A stretch of DNA of 64,000 nucleotides from Arthrobacter sp. KBS0702 (GCF_005937985.2 NZ_CP042172.1:806001-870000), one strand, 5' to 3'; positions 8,283 through 17,492 are shown, numbered from the stretch's first letter. Notes: generated by a model from the sequence alone, not told the origin. Numbers and translations: made by a program.

Positions 8283-9386
8283 ATGCCTGATACCCGCGCC
8301 GGACTGCCGGCGATCTGGACCGACGGCCTTGGCCGCGCCAGCATCCGGTCCCTCCAGGTCCTTGCCGTGGCCGCCTTCGCCTGGGCCGTCCTGTGGACCC
8401 TCACCCGGGTCCCGCTGGTCATCATTCCCGCCACCATCGCCGTGATCCTCGCTGCGGCGATCGCGCCCCTGGTCCGGTGGCTCGCGGGCCACGGTTTCCC
8501 ACGCGCCCTGGCCGTCGCTGCCTCGTTCCTTGCGATCGTTGCGGTGTTCGGCGGCATCGTCACGGGCATCGTGTTCCTGGTCCGCAGCCAGTGGAAGGAG
8601 CTGAGCCAAAAGGCCGTGGCCGGCGTCGACCAGTTGCATACCTTCCTGAACACCGGCCCCATCCCGGTCAGCGACGAGCAGATCAACACAACACGCGAAT
8701 CCGTGCAGAAGTTCTTCACCTCCAGTTCCTTCGGCTCCGAGGCGCTCACCGGGGCGCGGACCGTCGGGGAAATCCTGGTGGCCATGATCCTGATGGCTGT
8801 CACCTTGTTCTTCCTGCTCAAAGACGGGGCCAAGATCCGTGACTTCCTCATCGGCTTCCTGCCCGCCGCCCACCGCGCCACCGCACACCTCGCCGCGGAC
8901 CGGTCCGCCGTCGTCCTGGGCGGCTATGTCCGCGGTACCGCGCTCGTCGCGGCCTCCAACGGGCTCATCGTCGGGGTTGCCCTCGCCATCCTGGGTGTCC
9001 CGCTCGCCCTGCCGCTCGGCGTCTTCGTCTTCATCGGCGGATTCATCCCGATTGTCGGCTCCACCGCCGCCGGGACGCTGGCCGTCGCCGTGGCACTGAT
9101 CTCCAACGGCCCGGTTTCGGCCCTCATCGTGCTCGCGGTCGTCATTGGCGTGAACCAGCTCGAACACCACTTCCTGCAGCCGGTCCTGATGGGCAAGGTG
9201 CTGTCCATCCACGGCCTCGCCATCCTGCTGGCCCTGGCCGCCGGGACCATGCTCGCCGGTGTCATCGGGGCCCTGCTGGCAGTTCCGATCACCGCCGTCG
9301 GCTGGACCATCATCAAAACGGTGACCGGCCGCGAACCCGCGCCCGGGGCGGCCGTCCCGTCGACGGAACCCTCCGACGCCGAGTAA
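8283..9386 (+). CDS. AI-2E family (PF01594) membrane permease
   Basis: A 367-residue multi-spanning membrane protein. Two helices near residues 24-65 are followed by a helix at 75-98, a hydrophilic stretch of about 60 residues, and then four or five further helices, the layout of the AI-2E/TqsA family. The family signatures GYVRGTALVAASNGLIVG and the Gly/Pro-rich GGFIPIVGSTAAG, then QLEHHFLQPVLMGK, are visible. Members export autoinducer-2, Na+ or H+, or unknown solutes, so no substrate is claimed. AGAGGACAACCC precedes the ATG. The C-terminus is a short hydrophilic tail. Confidence 0.85.
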   Translation: MPDTRAGLPAIWTDGLGRASIRSLQVLAVAAFAWAVLWTLTRVPLVIIPATIAVILAAAIAPLVRWLAGHGFPRALAVAASFLAIVAVFGGIVTGIVFLVRSQWKELSQKAVAGVDQLHTFLNTGPIPVSDEQINTTRESVQKFFTSSSFGSEALTGARTVGEILVAMILMAVTLFFLLKDGAKIRDFLIGFLPAAHRATAHLAADRSAVVLGGYVRGTALVAASNGLIVGVALAILGVPLALPLGVFVFIGGFIPIVGSTAAGTLAVAVALISNGPVSALIVLAVVIGVNQLEHHFLQPVLMGKVLSIHGLAILLALAAGTMLAGVIGALLAVPITAVGWTIIKTVTGREPAPGAAVPSTEPSDAE

Positions 9387-9693
9387 CACTGGCAGGATTT
9401 CGACGCCGATGCCGCCGGCAGACGGCGGGTCCGCCGGGCCGCGGCCGGCACTCCGGGGATGCTTTGGGTGTACCGGTAACCCATTTTCCGCGGGTCCAAA
9501 CCGGTTCATAATGGCCACATAAGCTTCGGGGACCCTTGCGCCGGTGGATGGGTGGCGCGGCGTTGAAGAGTCCCAGGTGGCCGTTCCGGCTCGGCGCGAG
9601 GGGCGGTCACGGGCTCCGGACCGTGACTCCGGGACTCAAACCGGGGGGAGCAACGCCATCACTGCGGTCATCGACGCACTGAAGGGAATCATC
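9387..9693. other. intergenic leader of the VOC gene
   Basis: About 300 bases with no convincing gene. CATAAT at 9507-9512, with the T-rich hexamer TTTTCC 17 bases upstream (9484-9489), is a weak promoter candidate for the VOC gene. A transcript from there would have a leader of roughly 170 bases. In-frame codons upstream of 9694 lack coding character. Confidence 0.35.
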
Positions 9694-10074
9694 ATGTTCA
9701 AGGATTCAAACATCATGGCTGTCCTCCCCGCGAAGGACATCAACAGGGCGAAGGAGTTCTACCGGGACAAGCTGGGCATCGAACCCTCCGAATCCATGGA
9801 GGAGGGCAGCCTGATGTACAGCTGCGGGCAAGGAACCCGCTTCCTCGTTTACCAGACAGACAATGCGGGGACAGCCAAGAACACCCAGATGGGCTGGGAA
9901 ACGGACAACCTCGAAGCCGAGATGGAGGAACTGCGAGGCCGCGGCGTCGTCTTCGAAGAGTACGACTTTCCCGGCCTGAAAACGGAGAACGGCGTTGCCA
10001 CCGCATCCTGGGGGAAGGCCGCCTGGTTCCTGGACAGCGAGGGCAACATCCTCAACATCGCCCAGCGCTCGTAA
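9694..10074 (+). CDS. VOC superfamily (glyoxalase/bleomycin-resistance fold) protein
   Basis: A 126-residue vicinal-oxygen-chelate protein. It opens with MAVLPAKDINRAKEFYRDKLGIEPSE, the standard first beta-alpha-beta-beta module, and ends with the second module containing AAWFLDSEGNILNIAQ, in which the glutamate is in the usual metal-ligand position. Related small actinobacterial proteins are annotated as glyoxalases or resistance proteins; the reaction is unknown. The ATG at 9694 has GAAGGGAATCATC in front. The gene is followed by the long hairpin repeat at 10135-10201 and a convergent methyltransferase gene. Confidence 0.82.
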   Translation: MFKDSNIMAVLPAKDINRAKEFYRDKLGIEPSESMEEGSLMYSCGQGTRFLVYQTDNAGTAKNTQMGWETDNLEAEMEELRGRGVVFEEYDFPGLKTENGVATASWGKAAWFLDSEGNILNIAQRS

Positions 10075-10134
10075 GGCGGAATCCTGCACCGCCGCGGCCG
10101 AACCCCGGCTCCACCCGACGCCGGCCACCGTTGC

Positions 10135-10201
10135 CCGGATGCTCTATCACCTTTGGTCCCTTTCAAGGCCTGAGAACAGCCAAAGGTGATAGGGCATCCG
10201 G
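10135..10201. repeat. long stem-loop repeat, copy 1
   Basis: Arms at 10135-10156 and 10180-10201 form a 22-bp stem with a single G:U-tolerated mismatch, around a 23-base loop. The core of the left arm is GCTCTATCACCTTTGG. The same element with sequence changes occurs at 15022-15077 and 56959-57013. This copy lies between two convergent genes (VOC and methyltransferase), so it could act as a bidirectional terminator, although there is no strong T-run. Confidence 0.85.
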
Positions 10202-10226
10202 GGTGGCTCAGCGCGCCGCTCCGCCC

Positions 10227-11057
10227 TTAGCGGTGCCCCTCCCGCTGGAGGGTTTCGTGGTGTTCGGCGTTGGCGCCGGCCAGAAGGGCGAAGTACCCCG
10301 GCACGCGTTGCGGCTGGCCGGCCTGGGCCATGGGGACAACGTCGATGTTGACCGGTCCGTCCGCAATGACGCGCCAGTCGGCCGCAGGAAAGACGCTGCG
10401 TCGTTCCCGGGCGCCGAAACGCCCCGGGCGGGGGAGGTTTTCCAGGGCCCGCTGCAGCTGGCTGGGCACGTGGTCACCTGTCGCGCCAAGTCCCGCCAGG
10501 TAGTCGAGGCTGTTTCCGGGGAAATTTGTTTCTGCCAGGAACACGCGTCCAGCGCTTCCGACCGCGGCTTTCATGTTTGCCGCCATCGCAGCCTGTTTGC
10601 CTGGTTTCAGGACGTGAAACACTCCGCGGACGAAGACGTTCGCGGGTCCCACCTGGTCCACGAGGAGGTCCCCGGCGCCTGCCTTTGTGGCGTCCAGGAC
10701 GGTGAAGGAACAACTTTGGAGGTCCCGGGCTTCGAGTGAAGCCCTGGCCACGGCACCGGCGGAGACGTCGACGCCGAGAACCTTGGGAAACAGGGTGGCA
10801 AGCCATCGAGTGTAACTACCGTTGCCGCAGCCGATGTCAATGACGGGAAGGGCCGGATCAAAGTGCGCGAGAACCATGTCCGCGTACTGGCTGCGCTCTG
10901 CCCGGGAGTCGGAGTCCCAGAGCACGTCGCCGTCAAGACCGGTGGATTGGACGCCGGTCCAGTACCTTTCCCAGGCGGCGTGCGGGTTTCGTGGAGCCCG
11001 GGAAGCAAGGCGCACAACTGTTGGGACGAGCCGCATCCGGTCCCAGAGTTTCGACAT
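10227..11057 (-). CDS. class I SAM-dependent methyltransferase
   Basis: About 276 residues. Motif I of the Rossmann fold is VIDIGCGNGSYTRWLA, followed by the acidic post-I strand VLGVDVSAGAVARA. The substrate is unknown; the layout is that of small-molecule methyltransferases of the ubiE/biotin-C type. The frame begins with GTG at 11063, but the ATG at 11057 (MSKLWDRM) is preferred. It begins 9 bases after the stop of the upstream GGDEF-EAL gene, so the two are very probably in one transcript. A C-terminal part without family landmarks follows the core. Confidence 0.8.
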   Translation of the reverse strand: MSKLWDRMRLVPTVVRLASRAPRNPHAAWERYWTGVQSTGLDGDVLWDSDSRAERSQYADMVLAHFDPALPVIDIGCGNGSYTRWLATLFPKVLGVDVSAGAVARASLEARDLQSCSFTVLDATKAGAGDLLVDQVGPANVFVRGVFHVLKPGKQAAMAANMKAAVGSAGRVFLAETNFPGNSLDYLAGLGATGDHVPSQLQRALENLPRPGRFGARERRSVFPAADWRVIADGPVNIDVVPMAQAGQPQRVPGYFALLAGANAEHHETLQREGHR

Positions 11058-11066
11058 AAACACACC

Positions 11067-12605
11067 TTACAGCCGGGGCGCGGAGCCACTGATTCGATCG
11101 AGAATTACCGCGGCGGGGGCGGGGCGTCCGTAGTAATAGCCTTGTCCGTACTGGCAGCCCATTGCTTTCAGCCGGTCGGCCTGTCCGGCCGTTTCGATGC
11201 CCTCGACGATTGCCTCGAGTTCGGCGGCTGATATCAGCTGCAGGATGGCAGAGACGAATTTTTCCTGCCGGGGGTCGGTCTCGAGGTTCTTTATCAACGA
11301 GTGGTCGACTTTGACGGTGTCAGCGGGGAGTTCCTGAAGATAGCTGATGGATGAATAGCCGGTGCCGAAGTCGTCGATTTGTAGTCCGACGCCGAGGGCG
11401 CGGACCTTCTCGAGTACCTGTTCTTCCCCCGTCCTGCGGGACATCAAGACGCTTTCGGTAATCTCCAGCACGAGCCGGAAGGGCTCAATGTCATACCGGG
11501 CCAGGGTCTCGTTGACATCGTCGAGTAGATCGCTGCGAAGAAGTTCGGCGGCCGAGAGGTTGATGTGCAGACGGAAGTCCGTCAGGTGAGGGGCCTCTTG
11601 TTTCCACCGGCCCAGCTGGGCGATCCCCTCGCGCAGGACCCACCGGCCCAGTTCCAGGATCAGGCCGGTCTCTTCCGCGATGCCAATGAAGCTGTCCGGC
11701 ATGATTGTTCCGTGCACGGGGTGGTGCCACCGGACGAGGGCTTCGACGCCGGCGACCTTGCCGGAGGCCAACTCAACCACCGGCTGGTAGTGCAACGCCA
11801 GCTGGCCGCTGGCAGCTGCCGTACGCAATTCAGCAGTTATCCGGGACCGTTCCTGGACGGCCTCGAGCATATCCGGGTGGAAAAGCTGGACCGTGTTCCG
11901 GCCCTTGGCTTTGGCCTGGTACATGGCAATATCGGCATCACGCATCAGATCCTCTGCCGAGCATCCCGGGCCGCGGAGGCAAATACCGATGCTGGCCGTG
12001 GTCCAGACCGTTTCCGGACCGATGTCCATACTTTTTTGCAAGGCTTCCCATGCCCGGTGCGCGATGAGCATGACTTCGTCCGCGCTCGCCCCGATGATGA
12101 GGGCTGCGAATTCATCTCCACCGAGGCGGGCCACAGTGTCACAGGCCCGGACGACGGAGCGGAGACGACGGGAAACCTCCACCAGCACGGCATCTCCGGC
12201 ACTATGGCCCAGAGTGTCGTTGACGGCTTTGAAGGAATCCAGGTCCAGGATGAGCACGGCCGGGGCGTTTCCGCTGGCGGTCTCGGTCCGGATGGCATTG
12301 TGAATCCGCTCGTTGAGCAAGGTTCTGTTGGCCAGACCGGTTAGGGCGTCGGTCTTGGCCATATGCTCCAGCTCCACCTGCGTTCGACGCAACATGGCCG
12401 TTCGAGCGGCCACGCGTTCCTCCAGGTCCGTATAGATGTGCCCGAGCTCCTCCGCGAGAAGGTTGACTCCGGTGATGACCGCGTCGATGGCATCCCTTTG
12501 GTCCGAGGGCTCAATGCGTGCGTCCAACTCTCCGGCGGCCAGCCGGACAATGCCGTCAACCAGTTGTTCCAGGCGAGGGTCCTCAACGCCTTCTGCTGGA
12601 CTCAT
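11067..12605 (-). CDS. cytosolic GGDEF-EAL protein (c-di-GMP synthase/phosphodiesterase)
   Basis: A 512-residue protein with no transmembrane segment. An N-terminal helical region (about 1-80), partly HAMP-like and ending in a coiled coil, precedes a GGDEF domain with an intact GGDEF at 162-166 and an RxxD inhibitory I-site at 153-156. The EAL domain has the EAL signature at 288-290 (VEALVRWHHP), DFGTGYSS and EGIE. Both catalytic signatures are intact, so the protein may make and break cyclic di-GMP; which activity dominates cannot be read. It is followed by a methyltransferase gene 9 bases downstream and lies downstream of the STAS-like gene. Confidence 0.92.
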   Translation of the reverse strand: MSPAEGVEDPRLEQLVDGIVRLAAGELDARIEPSDQRDAIDAVITGVNLLAEELGHIYTDLEERVAARTAMLRRTQVELEHMAKTDALTGLANRTLLNERIHNAIRTETASGNAPAVLILDLDSFKAVNDTLGHSAGDAVLVEVSRRLRSVVRACDTVARLGGDEFAALIIGASADEVMLIAHRAWEALQKSMDIGPETVWTTASIGICLRGPGCSAEDLMRDADIAMYQAKAKGRNTVQLFHPDMLEAVQERSRITAELRTAAASGQLALHYQPVVELASGKVAGVEALVRWHHPVHGTIMPDSFIGIAEETGLILELGRWVLREGIAQLGRWKQEAPHLTDFRLHINLSAAELLRSDLLDDVNETLARYDIEPFRLVLEITESVLMSRRTGEEQVLEKVRALGVGLQIDDFGTGYSSISYLQELPADTVKVDHSLIKNLETDPRQEKFVSAILQLISAAELEAIVEGIETAGQADRLKAMGCQYGQGYYYGRPAPAAVILDRISGSAPRL

Positions 12606-12680
12606 GCGTCCCGGACTGCAGGTTGACGCAGCGACATTCCATGCGCCGTGGACCGCCGCCCGCGCGGCAGATCGCGGCGC

Positions 12681-13061
12681 CTACCGGACGGCATTGAGCC
12701 AGTCCGTCGCCTCGCTGCGGGATGTGAAGAACCGGGTGGGGCAGGGAGGTATATGCACTCCAAGAAAAAAGTTCGCCAGAACCCGGTCGACCGGGGAACG
12801 TCCCAAGAGGGCGATGCGGGAAGCATCGCACGGAATGGACCAGACGCCCCTGGCCTCCCGGCTGACTGACGCAACCGCAGCCATGTCGACGAGCATCGGT
12901 CGCGGCACACCCTGGCACACGTCATTAACTTTCGCCATCGCTGCCCTGGCGTCCTCAACCTCAATGGTGATCCCCGACAACCACTTCAAGTGGACGACGC
13001 CGTCGTCCCGGAGTTCGACACTGCCTTTTCCGCCGTCCACGGTCTCCGGTGCTACGACCAC
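12681..13061 (-). CDS. STAS/SEC14-like (DUF7793-type) small protein
   Basis: About 126 residues resembling a small family common in Arthrobacter-type genomes. The features are a beta-strand start (SVELRDDGVVHLKWLSGITIE), a helix, the strand PMLVDMAAVASVSREAR, and the conserved tail SPVDRVLANFFLGVHIPP...TRFFTSRSEATDWL. The fold is like STAS/SpoIIAA anti-sigma antagonists, but function is not established. The GTG at 13061 was chosen because CAGGAGGC sits immediately upstream; the longer open frame runs into the 3' end of the kinase gene. It is located between the nucleotide kinase and GGDEF-EAL genes on the same strand. Confidence 0.65.
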   Translation of the reverse strand: MVVAPETVDGGKGSVELRDDGVVHLKWLSGITIEVEDARAAMAKVNDVCQGVPRPMLVDMAAVASVSREARGVWSIPCDASRIALLGRSPVDRVLANFFLGVHIPPCPTRFFTSRSEATDWLNAVR

Positions 13062-13179
13062 TTCGCCTCCTGAATGGGCCGCCGAACCTTTCAGCAACCC
13101 CTCAACGGTAACCCCCCGGTTTCCTGGCACACCGAACCGACACTGCTGCCGGAGGATTCCGCGGCGGTCGCGTATCGGC

Positions 13180-13845
13180 CTATCGGTTCCCGGCACGTTC
13201 CTCACCAGACTCCGGAACGGTCCGCGGCGCTCTGCTGCAAGACAAGTCGAGTTCCTGCCAGATGTCCGCAACGATTTGTTCCGGCGAAGACCCGGCGTCG
13301 ATCCGGACAAAGGAACGGAAGTCGTCAAGCTCCCTATAGGCCTGATCCAGGGCCTGCAGGTTCTCTAGGGTCTCAGCGTCGGTGGCCCGACCGATGACGC
13401 GGTTGTGCGCAACCACGGCCGGCACGTCGAAGTAGAAGACGATGTCCGGTGCGGGCAGGCGCCGCAGCAGCCAGGGCAACAGTCTTCCCGGGCTTCGTCC
13501 CCTGACGCGCTTGAGTGCCAATTGGCAGTACAGGTAGCGGTCCATGATCACGATGCCGGAAAAATACGTGGCACGCAGATGGGAAACCAGGACATTGGCG
13601 CAGCGGATGCCCGTTTCGACCGCGTCCAGCAAGCCGGCAGGGACCTGAAGGCCGAACCGCTGACGCCACGCGGTCATCGTGCTCCGCCCACACGGGTTCC
13701 TCGTGAGGATTGCCGGGTAACCGCAGGCTACAAGCCGCTGGGCCAGCAGCCTCCCGGCCGTCGATTTTCCTGCGCCATCAACGCCGGTAAGAACAATGAT
13801 CAGGGTGCCGGGAAGCCCGGTGCCGCGGCGCGGGGGAACTTTCAT
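13180..13845 (-). CDS. thymidylate-kinase-like P-loop protein
   Basis: A 221-residue P-loop kinase. Walker A is GVDGAGKST at residues 21-29, preceded by LIIVLT, as in dTMP kinases. A DR-Tyr motif (IMDRYLYCQLALKRVRGRSPG) supplies the substrate-binding arginine and LID-like basic residues, and a strand FYFDVPAVVAHNR follows. The protein is divergent from housekeeping Tmk and may phosphorylate another nucleotide or a small molecule. The ATG at 13845 has GGAAGCAGG upstream; the frame stays open 55 codons further without coding character. The downstream gene on the same strand is the STAS-like protein. Confidence 0.75.
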   Translation of the reverse strand: MKVPPRRGTGLPGTLIIVLTGVDGAGKSTAGRLLAQRLVACGYPAILTRNPCGRSTMTAWRQRFGLQVPAGLLDAVETGIRCANVLVSHLRATYFSGIVIMDRYLYCQLALKRVRGRSPGRLLPWLLRRLPAPDIVFYFDVPAVVAHNRVIGRATDAETLENLQALDQAYRELDDFRSFVRIDAGSSPEQIVADIWQELDLSCSRAPRTVPESGEERAGNR

Positions 13846-14040
13846 GAGGACCTGCTTCCAGTCAGTCAAACCAACTGGAGGTCTCTCCCGGCCGTGATGC
13901 CCGGCCCAGCCCGCCGGAGAATGCTGGGACTCTCGTACTGACGACGGACCGGATGTGGGGATACTCCCCTCCGTAACGTCCAGTGAAGCACTTGACGATC
14001 GTGGCAGCAACCGGGAGGGAGCGTCGGGACCCGGTCATGA

Positions 14041-14934
14041 CTACTTGCCGTCCGGTCCCCCTCGCCGCAGATGCCGGTGGTGCAGTTCGTAGCTGTCGAA
14101 CACATCGGAGGACGTGGTTCCGGAATGGCCGAACTTGCCGCGGAGGACGTCCGCGAGTCCGTCCAGCGCCGCGTGGAGCATCCGTCCGGCGAAGCGGAGT
14201 TCAGGGCTCTCGCTACGCTGGGCCTCGGTTGCCAGGTCCTGGGCGTAGGCGACCGTGGCGGGCAAGGAGCCGCGCTGCTCAATTTCACGGAAGTAGTAGG
14301 TTTCATGGAAGGCCAGCAGATCTATGCTCACCGAGGCTATGTTTGCGGCGATTGACTCCAGCAGCCCGGCAGCGTGGGTGGGGTTCAGCGCCAGTACTCC
14401 CGCGGGACCTGCAGCCTCCCTGAACAAGTTCAGCTGGTGGGCAAGGGCCCGGCGGCGGTTCAGGGCCGGGAAAGTCTGCAGGATCCAGGAGACCGTTGCC
14501 GTCAGCAAGCCGAAACCGGTAACGGCCTGGAGGGCAACGACCAACCTGAGCAGCGGAGAAACTGCGACGATATCGCCGAACCCCACGGTGGAGAGAGTGA
14601 CCAGTGAAAGGTAGAGCGCTTCGGCAAAGTCGGCCTCCACGGGGACCCCGGTTCCGTAAACAAAACCGTCCGTCAGATGTGGCAGGTACAGCAGTGCCCA
14701 GCCGATGGCCGCCATTCCTGCCCAGGCGCCAATGACGGCTGCCATGGCCAGGGGCGCTGCGGTGGCGGAGCCGCGGCCCCGCAGTCGTCTCGACATGAGC
14801 CAGAATCCGCGCATGATCGCGCGGCCCACCGGGCCAGAACCGTGCGGATAAAGGAGCGTCCGAAAAACGTCAACGAACATCAGCAGAACCAGCCCGGCCC
14901 CCAGAACCGTCCACAGCGTGTCCTCGAAGTCCAT
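14041..14934 (-). CDS. two-pore-helix potassium channel family protein
   Basis: A 297-residue ion channel of the Ion_trans_2 type. There is a transmembrane helix at about 8-28, a basic segment, and a helix at about 62-84. The pore loop carries the selectivity filter TVGFGD at residues 116-121, and a last helix lies at 128-152. The C-terminal half is a soluble, mostly helical domain of about 140 residues that is not a recognisable TrkA-N/RCK domain, so gating input is unknown. The start at 14934 is an ATG with GATGAGGC close by. The divergent intergenic region towards the esterase contains the second hairpin repeat. Confidence 0.85.
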   Translation of the reverse strand: MDFEDTLWTVLGAGLVLLMFVDVFRTLLYPHGSGPVGRAIMRGFWLMSRRLRGRGSATAAPLAMAAVIGAWAGMAAIGWALLYLPHLTDGFVYGTGVPVEADFAEALYLSLVTLSTVGFGDIVAVSPLLRLVVALQAVTGFGLLTATVSWILQTFPALNRRRALAHQLNLFREAAGPAGVLALNPTHAAGLLESIAANIASVSIDLLAFHETYYFREIEQRGSLPATVAYAQDLATEAQRSESPELRFAGRMLHAALDGLADVLRGKFGHSGTTSSDVFDSYELHHRHLRRGGPDGK

Positions 14935-15021
14935 GCCTCATCTTAGTGGCGGCACCGTCGAGGATGGCGGCCACCGGAAGACTCCCGCCGTGCCGGGCAG
15001 GGCGTGGTTCCGCGCCGCAGA

Positions 15022-15077
15022 TGCGCTATCACCTACGGTCGTTCTGAGCGCCCAGAGCAACCACAAGTGATAGCGCA
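15022..15077. repeat. long stem-loop repeat, copy 2
   Basis: The left arm starts TGCGCTATCACCTACGGTCG (15022-15041) and pairs with 15058-15077. The outer 11 bp pair perfectly and several inner positions pair as G:U. It shares the TATCAC...GTGATA core and the CAGAGCAACC-like inner segment with the copies at 10135 and 56959. It lies between the divergent channel and esterase genes, where a terminator role is unlikely. Confidence 0.75.
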
Positions 15078-15214
15078 ACAGGCCAGGAACACGCAGTCGG
15101 CAGGATGCCGGGCCGAAGGAGGATTCGATACACGACCTTCGGCCCTTCAACCACCGACACCGGCCTGCAAGGCTGGAAGCCGACCCCAGACCCCGGACCT
15201 TGAAGGCGGCAGGC

Positions 15215-16726
15215 ATGGACAGCGTCGTCGAGACCCCACTTGGCTCGCTGCGCGGCAGCGTGCAGGAAGGCGTGCACCGTTTCCTGGGCATCCCGTACGG
15301 TGCGCCCGCGTCCGGCGCGAGCCGTCTCCGCCCGCCGCAGCCCGTCCAGCCGTGGTCGGAAACCCGCGACGCCACGCGGTACGGCTCGGCTCCTTACCAG
15401 CTGGCTCCTCCGGAAAGTGCGGGCTCGGAGTGGGATACCGCGATGGCCGGCGAGGACTGCCTGAACCTCAATGTCTGGACCCCGGACCCCGGCAGGGCCG
15501 GTTTGCCGGTCATGGTCTGGATTCAGGGCGGCGCGTTCGAATTCGGTTCGACGGCGGCCTATGACGGCCGGAACTTTGCCCGGGACGGCGTCGTCTGTGT
15601 GGTGATCAACTGGCGGGTGGGCGCCGACGGCTTCCTGGATCTCGGCGACGGGCAGGCCAATGTGGGCCTCCTCGACCAGATCGCGGCCCTGGAGTGGGTG
15701 CGGGGGAACATTGCAGCCTTCGGCGGTGATCCCGGCAACGTCACCGTTTTTGGCGAGTCGGCGGGTGCCATGAGCATCGGCGTCCTGCTTTCCATGCCCC
15801 GGGCCGAGGGGTTGTTCCGAAGGGCCATCCTGCAGAGCGGGGCAGCCCACCACGCGTTGCCCTCCGGGACCGCCCAACGAATCGGCGGGTTCCTCGCCGA
15901 GAAGCTGGGCGTCCCGCCAACCCGGGAGGCCATGGCGGCGGTACCGGCCCAGCGGTTCCTCGAGGCGCAGGCGGAGTTGAAAGCGGACCTGTTTGCCCGA
16001 CCGGACCCGCAGCGCTGGGGACGTGAGGTGCTGGCCAGCCTCATGCTCTGGCAGCCGACAATCGACGGCAGTACGGTGCCGCTGCGCCCGATCGAAAGGA
16101 TCGCTGCCGGCGCGGGCTCGATGGTGGACCTTATGGTCGGAACCAACTCCGAGGACTGGAGGTTGTTCCTGGCCATAACTGGCGTGATCGGGAAGGTCAC
16201 CGAGCAGGACCTGGCGGAATCCAGGAGCGTGGAGGGCTTCCCGCCCCTCGGCGCCTACGGGCTTCCCGCCGAGGCAGCACTCCGCGAGTACCGCTCCCAC
16301 TATCCGGACAGTTCGCCGGGAGATCTGCTCGCCGCCGTGGAAACCGACTGGTGGGTGCGGATTCCGGCGATCCGCTTGGCCGATGCCCATGCAACGGTGG
16401 CCCCGGCGACTTCAGGGCGGACGTACATGTACGAATTCGCCTGGCCGGCCCCCGGCCTCGGCGCCGTCCACGGCATAGAGATCCCGTTCGTTTTCGACAC
16501 TCTGGACAGGAACTCCAGGCTGTTCGGGCCGCTGCTCGGGACGGACCCGCCACAGGAACTGGCTGACGCGATGCACGCAGCCTGGGTTTCTTTTGCCACC
16601 ACCGGCGACCCGGGCTGGCCGGGCTACGGTCCCGAACGCAGGACCACCATGGTCTTCAACACCCAGACCAGCGTGGTCCACGACCCCCGGAACTGGGAAC
16701 GCGAGCTGTGGGCGGGTGTCCGTTAG
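15215..16726 (+). CDS. type-B carboxylesterase/lipase
   Basis: A 503-residue alpha/beta-hydrolase of the carboxylesterase B family. The nucleophile Ser182 is in FGESAGAMS, the oxyanion hole in WIQGGAFEFG, and the conserved EDCLNLNVWTP segment is at about 80-90. The catalytic Glu and His are expected in TNSEDWRLF and AVHGIEIPFVF. No signal peptide, so probably cytoplasmic. The ATG at 15215 (MDSVVETPLG, directly before the conserved G-x-x-x-G start of the family) is preceded by GAAGGCGGCAGG; a TTG at 15200 is an alternative. The stop overlaps the start of the SRPBCC gene. Confidence 0.9.
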   Translation: MDSVVETPLGSLRGSVQEGVHRFLGIPYGAPASGASRLRPPQPVQPWSETRDATRYGSAPYQLAPPESAGSEWDTAMAGEDCLNLNVWTPDPGRAGLPVMVWIQGGAFEFGSTAAYDGRNFARDGVVCVVINWRVGADGFLDLGDGQANVGLLDQIAALEWVRGNIAAFGGDPGNVTVFGESAGAMSIGVLLSMPRAEGLFRRAILQSGAAHHALPSGTAQRIGGFLAEKLGVPPTREAMAAVPAQRFLEAQAELKADLFARPDPQRWGREVLASLMLWQPTIDGSTVPLRPIERIAAGAGSMVDLMVGTNSEDWRLFLAITGVIGKVTEQDLAESRSVEGFPPLGAYGLPAEAALREYRSHYPDSSPGDLLAAVETDWWVRIPAIRLADAHATVAPATSGRTYMYEFAWPAPGLGAVHGIEIPFVFDTLDRNSRLFGPLLGTDPPQELADAMHAAWVSFATTGDPGWPGYGPERRTTMVFNTQTSVVHDPRNWERELWAGVR

Positions 16727-17486
16727 GACCCGGCGCTACAGGGCTGGTGAGTGGGATGGTGAACCGCAGGGATGGCTGGTTTTCGGAGTGTCGCTGGTCC
16801 TCGAGATAGCGGCCTATCTGGCGTGGCGTCCCTCGATGCTGCGGTGGGGTACCCAGGGTGAGGAAGCCGTAGAGCCGTTGCCGGGTGACGAGCTGGTGCC
16901 TCGTCCAAGGTTTCAAAGCACGCGGGCCATCACCATCAACGTGCCGCCGGAGCGCGTATGGCCTTGGATAGTCCAAATGGGGATCTACCGCGCAGGGTTC
17001 TACACCCACGACCGGGTGGAGCGGGCCATGTTTCACGCCCGGTACGTCGACGGAAATCACTCGGCGACGCGCATCCACCCGGAGCTGCAGGACCTGAAGG
17101 TCGGTGACCCGGTTCCCTATGGCGGTGGCGTCCGCGCCACCGTGTCAGAGATCGAGCCCAACCGGTACCTCGTAGCAGGAGAGGCGTTCGTGCTGCGCCC
17201 TCTCCCGGGGAACCGCACCCGCCTGATCATTCGGTGGCGGGGGATGGGATACCTCAGTGCGGCGGCCCAGGGCGCAGCGGCGGACGCCCCGGCGCTGACC
17301 AAGGCCGTCGTGTTCGCCCTTCACCATGTGCCCGGGGCGATGCTGCTGGCCCGCGGCATCGACTATTTCATTGCAGACCCATTGCACCACTACATGGAAG
17401 TCGGCGTCCTGCGCGGCGTTAAGCAACGCGCCGAAGGGACGTATCAGGGCGCCCGTGACGCCGGTTCGGCATCACCGGGCAGCTGA
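16716..17486 (+). CDS. SRPBCC (START/polyketide-cyclase fold) protein with N-terminal membrane segment
   Basis: About 256 residues. A hydrophobic helix near residues 20-38 (WLVFGVSLVLEIAAYLAW) is followed by a SRPBCC-like core: ITINVPPERVWPWIVQMGIYRAGFYTHDRVE, typical of actinobacterial SRPBCC proteins, and the ligand-pocket strands up to RLIIRWRGMG. Function unknown. The GTG at 16716 is the only start that keeps the membrane helix and overlaps the esterase gene by 11 bases, suggesting translational coupling. The start is not secure: no good Shine-Dalgarno is visible. The gene ends 6 bases before the convergent glucosidase gene. Confidence 0.65.
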   Translation: MSVRTRRYRAGEWDGEPQGWLVFGVSLVLEIAAYLAWRPSMLRWGTQGEEAVEPLPGDELVPRPRFQSTRAITINVPPERVWPWIVQMGIYRAGFYTHDRVERAMFHARYVDGNHSATRIHPELQDLKVGDPVPYGGGVRATVSEIEPNRYLVAGEAFVLRPLPGNRTRLIIRWRGMGYLSAAAQGAAADAPALTKAVVFALHHVPGAMLLARGIDYFIADPLHHYMEVGVLRGVKQRAEGTYQGARDAGSASPGS

Positions 17487-17492
17487 AGTCGG

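Noticed and set aside
8151..9518. A long open frame antisense to the AI-2E-type permease
   Set aside because: No membrane segments or motifs; rich in Gly/Asp/Arg as expected for a complement of hydrophobic codons.
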